Source: UBA987 sp002292105
Lineage (GTDB): Bacteria > Bacteroidota > Bacteroidia > NS11-12g > UBA9320
Reading direction: 5' to 3'
NCBI GenBank assembly: GCA_943846675.1
Contig: OX044357.1
Location: forward strand, 2,728,001 to 2,792,000
DNA length: 64,000 nucleotides
Shown: one piece after another, positions 59,505-64,000 of the stretch
Layout: each line of letters begins with the position of its first letter
Position numbering within the stretch: the first letter of the stretch is position 1
Translations under genes and position numbers: made by a program
The notes under the pieces: model-generated
The model's database searches: none
What the model was told of the DNA's origin: nothing
The model's input: the letters and a program-made list of their open reading frames with translations, nothing else

Positions 59505-61037
59505 CTAAACTGTAGATATTATGCGACCGTTAGCCGCTTGCATGCGCGATACCACAACTTCTTTCCCTAACAAAGCCAACATATCAAATATTGGTGGGCC
59601 TCCTGCCATTCCACTAACGGACAGTCTTAAAGGTTGCATTATAGACCCTGGAGATACGCCTTTCGCCTCTGCAAAAGCACTAAACTTCGCTTGAATATCA
59701 TCGGCAGCAAATTGGTCCATACTGGAAAAGACTTCTGCTAGCGACAGGATAGTTTCTGGAGTTTCACCTTTCCATTTTTTCTTTACTGCCTTTTCATCGT
59801 ATGAGGTCGGGTCAACAAAAAAGTATTCAGAAACATTTAAAATTTCGGGAGCAAAGTTTACTTTTTCCTTCACCATGGTTACTACATCAACCAAATAGTC
59901 GTTCTCACTCTCCCATCCTTTTTCGGCCATCATTGGTCTAACGATATCTGCTAACGCTTGGTTATCCATCGATTGCAAATACTTGTTGTTAAACCACTTC
60001 GCCTTATCTGCGTCAAATTTGGCGCCACTTTTTGACACTTTTTCAAGCGAAAAAGCTTCAACCAATTCCGTCAAAGTAAACATCTCTTGATTGTCTGATG
60101 GATGCCAACCTAAAAGTGCGAGCATGTTAATGACAGCATCGGGCAAGTATCCGCCTTCTCGATAACCTGAGCTAATTTCATTGGTTTTGGGGTCCTTCCA
60201 TTCTAATGGAAAGACAGGGAATCCCAATCGATCTCCATCACGCTTGCTTAGTTTACCCTTACCATCCGGTTTTAAGAGTAACGATAGGTGGGCAAATTTG
60301 GGCATCGAATCTTCCCATCCGAAGTACCTATATAACAAAACATGTAAGGGCGCAGAAGGCAACCATTCTTCGCCACGTATCACATGGGTAATTTGCATAA
60401 TATGGTCGTCTACTACGTTAGCCAAATGGTATGTCGGCAAGCCGTCTTGCTTCAGCAAAACCTTGTCGTCCATTTGACTTGTATGTACCACTACCCATCC
60501 TCTAACTTCGTCGTGAAACCGAACTTCTTCTTTACGAGGAAGCTTAATTCTAATCACATAAGGATCGCCATTTGCCAATCGTTTGTTCACTTCGTCTTGG
60601 CTCAAACTCAACGAATTCTTCATGTTCATTCGAGACGTGGCATCGTATTTAGCACTCATACGAGCCGCCTCTAACTTCTTGCGCATTTCATCCAACTCCT
60701 CAGAAGTATCAAATGCGTAATAGGCGTGACCTGCTTCAATCAACTGGTCAGCATACTGTTTATACATAGACATGCGTTCACTTTGGCGATACGGCGCATA
60801 ATCTCCTCCTTGAACAACGCCTTCGTCTGGCGATATCCCTAACCATTCTAGCGATTCATTGATATAGGCTTCAGCGCCTTCAACGAATCTTTTTTGGTCG
60901 GTATCTTCAATTCTTAAAATGAAATCACCACCATGCTTTTTCGCAAACAAATAATTGAACAAGGCGGTGCGAACACCTCCGATGTGTAAAGGTCCTGTTG
61001 GACTAGGCGCAAAACGTACGCGAACTTTTCTATCCAT
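59505..61037 (-). CDS. gltX: Glutamyl-tRNA synthetase
   Basis: A 510-residue class I synthetase. The HIGH motif is FAPSPTGPLHIGGVRTALFN (9-28), followed by FILRIEDTDQKRFVEGAEAY. The KMSKS equivalent is GKLSKRDGDRLGFPVFP near residue 265, a form often seen in Bacteroidota. The C-terminal anticodon-binding region (about 340-510) includes SPGSIMQPLRLSVSGMAGGP. Whether it also charges tRNA-Gln depends on GlnRS or GatCAB elsewhere. A promoter box lies 13 bases upstream. Confidence 0.96.
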   Translation of the reverse strand: MDRKVRVRFAPSPTGPLHIGGVRTALFNYLFAKKHGGDFILRIEDTDQKRFVEGAEAYINESLEWLGISPDEGVVQGGDYAPYRQSERMSMYKQYADQLIEAGHAYYAFDTSEELDEMRKKLEAARMSAKYDATSRMNMKNSLSLSQDEVNKRLANGDPYVIRIKLPRKEEVRFHDEVRGWVVVHTSQMDDKVLLKQDGLPTYHLANVVDDHIMQITHVIRGEEWLPSAPLHVLLYRYFGWEDSMPKFAHLSLLLKPDGKGKLSKRDGDRLGFPVFPLEWKDPKTNEISSGYREGGYLPDAVINMLALLGWHPSDNQEMFTLTELVEAFSLEKVSKSGAKFDADKAKWFNNKYLQSMDNQALADIVRPMMAEKGWESENDYLVDVVTMVKEKVNFAPEILNVSEYFFVDPTSYDEKAVKKKWKGETPETILSLAEVFSSMDQFAADDIQAKFSAFAEAKGVSPGSIMQPLRLSVSGMAGGPPIFDMLALLGKEVVVSRMQAANGRIISTV

Positions 61038-61050
61038 GAGTAAAACGCCG

Positions 61051-61058
61051 CAAAAATA
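61051..61058 (-). promoter_or_regulatory. Promoter -7 box TATTTTTG before gltX
   Basis: Perfect TAnnTTTG on the minus strand, 13 bases before the gltX ATG at 61037. Confidence 0.6.
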
Positions 61059-61104
61059 AGTCTTTGACTTGGGTAGAGAAAGCCCTAGAATTCGATAATT
61101 TACA

Positions 61105-61112
61105 TACTTTTG
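61105..61112 (+). promoter_or_regulatory. Promoter -7 box TACTTTTG before the CorC/HlyC-type gene
   Basis: Perfect TAnnTTTG, 16 bases before the ATG at 61129; it is divergent from the gltX box. Confidence 0.55.
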
Positions 61113-61128
61113 TATTGCTTAAGGCAAC

Positions 61129-62394
61129 ATGGAATCCACCTTTATAGTCATTCTCCTAACCCTTCTTTTATCAGCCTTCTTCTCGGGGCTTGAAATCGCT
61201 TTCTTATCGGCGAACAAGTTGCGTATTGAATTAAAGAGCGGTCAAGGCGTAAAATGGGCCATGGTTTGCGCTCGATATATCAAGACACCTTCTCGATTTA
61301 TCAGTACCATTCTTGTTGGCAACAACATTGCCATCGTGATTTATGGTTTAGCCATGGAGCGATTATTAAACCGTAGTCTTTCAGATGTGTTCGGGATTCA
61401 CCTAGAAGGCATTGCACAAATGCTCATCATCACATTCATCTCGACCTTGGTTGTTTTGGTATTGGCCGAGTTTGTACCAAAAGCACTTTTTAGAATCAAC
61501 CCAACGGGTATCCTGAGTGTGCTCATTTATCCGTTTCAATTTTTTGCGAAGCTTTTGTCGCCACTTGTACGTTTCACACTGTGGATGGCCAAGCGTATGC
61601 TTAGAATTTTCTTAAATAAAGAATTTACAGAAGAGAGTCCAACGTTTAGCCGTTTGGACCTAGACCATTATATCACTGAAAGCCAAAAACACAAACACGA
61701 AGATGATCGAGACGTTGACACCGACATTCTTAAAAATGCGTTGGACTTCGGTAGCGTTCAAATTAGAGAATGCATGGTACCGCGAACCGCACTTGTCGCT
61801 ATAGACTTAAACAGTTCTGTACAAGAGCTGCTAACCTTGTTTATGGAAAGTGGCCACAGCAAGATTCTGGTTTATCGGGACACCATTGACAACATCATCG
61901 GTTACGTGCACCACATTGATTTATTCAAAGAGCCTAAAACCATAAGTTCAATTCTAATTCCAATTCTGATTACTACAGAGTCGAAACTGGCCAACGAAAT
62001 GTTGAATGAGTTTACCATTAACAGAAAGAGTATTGCCGTTGTTGTTGACGAGTTTGGTGGCACGTCCGGAATTGTAACCACCGAAGATATTATCGAAGAA
62101 ATCTTTGGCGAAATTGAAGACGAGCACGACGACCAAACGGACATAATCGATAAAAAAATATCTGATTTAGAATATGAATTGTCGTCTAAGTTAGAAGTGG
62201 ACTTTCTTAACGAAAAGTATAACCTAAAGATTCCTGAAGGTGATTATGAAACCCTTGGTGGATTTATCATTTCTGAACATCAAAGCATTCCAAACGAGGG
62301 TGACACGATTGACCTTGGTCGGTTTATTTTTACCATCTTACATTCTGAAGACCACCGTATCGAAACGGTTAAGTTGAAGTTGGAGAACGACTAA
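61129..62394 (+). CDS. CNNM/CorC-type membrane protein (hemolysin family)
   Basis: A 421-residue protein with DUF21 membrane domain (about 1-185, three or four helices, LLSAFFSGLEIAFLSANKLR), a CBS pair (about 205-325, MVPRTALVAIDLNSSV, HSKILVYRDTIDNIIGYVH, VVDEFGGTSGIVTTEDIIEE) and a C-terminal CorC_HlyC domain (about 340-421, GDYETLGGFIISE). The family exports Mg or Na ions; the name hemolysin is historical. It is related to gliding protein GldE, but the usual GldE neighbours are absent here. Confidence 0.9.
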   Translation: MESTFIVILLTLLLSAFFSGLEIAFLSANKLRIELKSGQGVKWAMVCARYIKTPSRFISTILVGNNIAIVIYGLAMERLLNRSLSDVFGIHLEGIAQMLIITFISTLVVLVLAEFVPKALFRINPTGILSVLIYPFQFFAKLLSPLVRFTLWMAKRMLRIFLNKEFTEESPTFSRLDLDHYITESQKHKHEDDRDVDTDILKNALDFGSVQIRECMVPRTALVAIDLNSSVQELLTLFMESGHSKILVYRDTIDNIIGYVHHIDLFKEPKTISSILIPILITTESKLANEMLNEFTINRKSIAVVVDEFGGTSGIVTTEDIIEEIFGEIEDEHDDQTDIIDKKISDLEYELSSKLEVDFLNEKYNLKIPEGDYETLGGFIISEHQSIPNEGDTIDLGRFIFTILHSEDHRIETVKLKLEND

Positions 62395-62433
62395 AGAAGT
62401 GCAACAACCCAATCAAACATTAAGAATTAAAAA

Positions 62434-63012
62434 TTAGGAGCTGCTCGTCAGCGTCTTCATCATCATTTCATCGACGATTTCGAAAAGATGCTCTGGTTTT
62501 TTGGTTTTCCAATTCCAGGTGTTCTCATCTTCTTCCTCCAAACGTATGAATTTGTCAATTCCAACCGATTCCATCTCTTGAAGGATGTGATCACGACAAT
62601 GCAAAAAGGCTACCCAACCACCCGGTGTATCTTCCCACCATTCTTGATAGTACGCGTCATCACTAGGGTGAAAATTCAATATATTTTCTCCAAGGATGAT
62701 AAACTTTTCGATACCAAGATCGATCATTTCATCAATCACTTCACGCTTCAAAATGGCTATGTCATTGTTAATGGTATCATTCCACTCACCAATCATTTCG
62801 ATAACAGCATATTTGATATCGTAGTCAACAAAAAGGACTTTTAGCAACAACGTTTCACTGCCAAAAAAATCCCATTGAGGGTGGACCAAATAATTGTAAA
62901 TCTTATTCGTGTACTCGAACTGGCTGTGCTGTGTTTGGTAGAACGGACTATTCTGGTCGTTACTTGCTTTATACACATGTCGCCATAGATAATGTGGCTC
63001 AATCTGATGCAT
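62434..63012 (-). CDS. Conserved Bacteroidota protein of unknown function
   Basis: A 192-residue cytosolic-looking protein rich in aromatic and acidic residues. It begins MHQIEPHYLWRHVYKASNDQ, has FEYTNKIYNYLVHPQWDFFG, then a core AVIEMIGEWNDTINNDIAIL and FIILGENILNFHPSDDAYYQ with WWEDTPGGWVAFLHCRDHIL. I recall near-identical proteins with the same start in other flavobacteria, so it is a conserved family, but no function is known. Its ATG lies within the last 14 bases of the GT2 gene, so it is coupled to it. Confidence 0.75.
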   Translation of the reverse strand: MHQIEPHYLWRHVYKASNDQNSPFYQTQHSQFEYTNKIYNYLVHPQWDFFGSETLLLKVLFVDYDIKYAVIEMIGEWNDTINNDIAILKREVIDEMIDLGIEKFIILGENILNFHPSDDAYYQEWWEDTPGGWVAFLHCRDHILQEMESVGIDKFIRLEEEDENTWNWKTKKPEHLFEIVDEMMMKTLTSSS

Positions 63013-63931
63013 CTGAAATATTAGAGTCTCTTACAATATACAAAGGACGATCCTTAATGTTTTCATTCATCCGACTTATATACTCACCGATTATTCCAAT
63101 TCCAATAAGTTGAATGCCGCCAATAAATATTAAAGTAATCATCTGCGAAGCCCAACCTGCCTGATACGTTTCTGAATAATATTTAGAATATAGGGTGTAC
63201 AAAATCAGAATGAATCCGACAAATGAAAATACAAACCCAGATATGGTAGCAATCCTGAGAGGCCAATTGCTAAAAGACGTGATCCCGTCTAACGCTAGCC
63301 GAATCATTCTTGCATACGTATATCCAGTTTCACCACTCATGCGTTCGTCACGTTTAAACGACACATACGTTTGGTTAAACCCAATCCAAGAAATCTGTCC
63401 GCGCAAGAATTTATGACGCTCTGGCATATTAATCAACTGATCCACTACTTTTCGATCCATTATTCTAAAATCACCTGTATCTAGCGGTATTTCAAAACTT
63501 GTAATACGATTAAGTACACGATAAAACCACTTGGCTGTGGCAATCTTCATGGCAGATTCGCCCTTCCTGCTTTCACGCTTTGCATAAACTACTTCGTAAC
63601 CTTCTAGACTTTTTAAATAGAGTTCTTCGATTACTTCTGGTGGGTCTTGGCCATCGGCGTCAATCATCACCACTTTGTCTCCCTTGGCCTTGTCTAAACC
63701 AGCACTAACAGCCACTTGATGACCAAAGTTTCGGCTAAAGTTGATGTATTTTACGTCTGCATGTTGTTTCGCCAACTGCTTAATTACGTGTTCACTTTCG
63801 TCTGCACTTCCGTCGTTTACATAAATATATTCTCGCTTTATGTTTAGCTTATCAAACACAGCTTCCATGCGGTCATACATGGGTAGAATATTTTGTTCTT
63901 CGTTGTAAATCGGAATGATGACAGAAATCAT
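62999..63931 (-). CDS. DPM1/GtrB-type family 2 glycosyltransferase
   Basis: A 310-residue polyprenyl-phosphate glycosyltransferase. The GT2 domain (1 to about 225) starts ISVIIPIYNEEQNI, has YVNDGSADESE, the catalytic VMIDADGQDPPEVIEELYL (about 90-108) and DTGDFRIMDRKVVDQL. Two membrane helices follow (about 228-250 and 263-288), ending IGIIGEYISRMNENIKDRP as in GtrB. It loads a sugar onto polyprenyl phosphate, a donor that GT39-like proteins such as those at 15 and 33 kb could use; this link is inference. Upstream is a near-match box TTTATTTG, 4 bases before the ATG. Confidence 0.92.
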   Translation of the reverse strand: MISVIIPIYNEEQNILPMYDRMEAVFDKLNIKREYIYVNDGSADESEHVIKQLAKQHADVKYINFSRNFGHQVAVSAGLDKAKGDKVVMIDADGQDPPEVIEELYLKSLEGYEVVYAKRESRKGESAMKIATAKWFYRVLNRITSFEIPLDTGDFRIMDRKVVDQLINMPERHKFLRGQISWIGFNQTYVSFKRDERMSGETGYTYARMIRLALDGITSFSNWPLRIATISGFVFSFVGFILILYTLYSKYYSETYQAGWASQMITLIFIGGIQLIGIGIIGEYISRMNENIKDRPLYIVRDSNISDASD

Positions 63932-64000
63932 GGTTCAAATAAACGACATTTAAATAGAAAAAAATGTAACTAATCGGTGCTTACATCGTATTACAATTAT

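Noticed and set aside
61129..62394. Naming the CorC/HlyC-type protein GldE
   Set aside because: The usual GldE neighbours are absent and family members are many; the general name is safer.

Overview
The window reads as a chromosomal segment of a free-living, probably marine, Bacteroidota bacterium, most likely Flavobacteriales. The signs are: repeated copies of the Bacteroidota promoter box TAnnTTTG in front of genes and almost no Shine-Dalgarno sequences; secreted proteins with type IX secretion sorting domains of both type A and type B; bacillithiol genes (bshA, bshB1); the phylum-typical DUF4271 and DUF4294 proteins; a short stand-alone MetH N-terminal protein; a TonB with the FPGG motif; and monomeric isocitrate dehydrogenase. 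The DNA is AT-rich and dense in genes. I found no tRNA, rRNA or CRISPR array. Genus cannot be fixed from this window.

Layout. 1-6.8 kb: OsmC-like protein, an overlooked 45-residue lipoprotein, a PG_1098-type methyltransferase, then a leftward operon metH-N / bshA / DUF4271 / hemD, an L,D-transpeptidase-like lipoprotein and a GNAT enzyme. 7-15 kb: class I aldolase, accD, gcvH, VanZ, tonB, purL, alanine dehydrogenase and an esterase. 15-23.5 kb: a large GT2-like/GT39/TPR fusion, a type B-sorted adhesin-like protein with five tandem modules, a membrane-anchored papain-like protease coupled to a four-helix membrane protein, and an orphan LytTR regulator.

23.6-26.2 kb is a scar: a response regulator with a short C-terminus, a frameshifted tail of a WecA/TagO-type glycosyltransferase, an unknown gene tail, a complete IS3-family element with a -1 frameshift site, and the decapitated start of a sensor protein. 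The sensor's operon partners, FIST and a beta-CASP metallo-hydrolase, survive intact (26.2-28.7 kb). 28.7-34.2 kb: an HtrA protease divergent from an ECF sigma/anti-sigma pair, dapF and a GT39-like membrane protein. 34.3-40.8 kb: DUF4294, three secreted proteins, bshB1 and a large lamin-tail exported protein. 40.8-56.8 kb is mostly housekeeping: uvrA, an Omp28-like lipoprotein, rsmI-lnt-lipB, meaB-mgtE-rsmA-lpxK, Nif3 with its zinc-ribbon partner, a secreted repeat protein, a lipoprotein and fabD. 56.8-64 kb: icd, ftsB-like, gltX, a CorC/HlyC-type membrane protein, a conserved unknown protein and a GT2 enzyme.

The genes mainly serve envelope construction (Lnt, LpxK, glycosyltransferases, L,D-transpeptidase, type IX cargo, HtrA with a sigma factor), thiol metabolism (bacillithiol, OsmC) and central metabolism. 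No complete novel defence or biosynthetic system is evident. The most interesting signals are a set of promoters placed 3-5 bases before start codons, predicting leaderless mRNAs; the decayed IS-associated junction next to an MBL-FIST-sensor operon; the three-part glycosyltransferase fusion; and a TonB-like linker in the anti-sigma protein.
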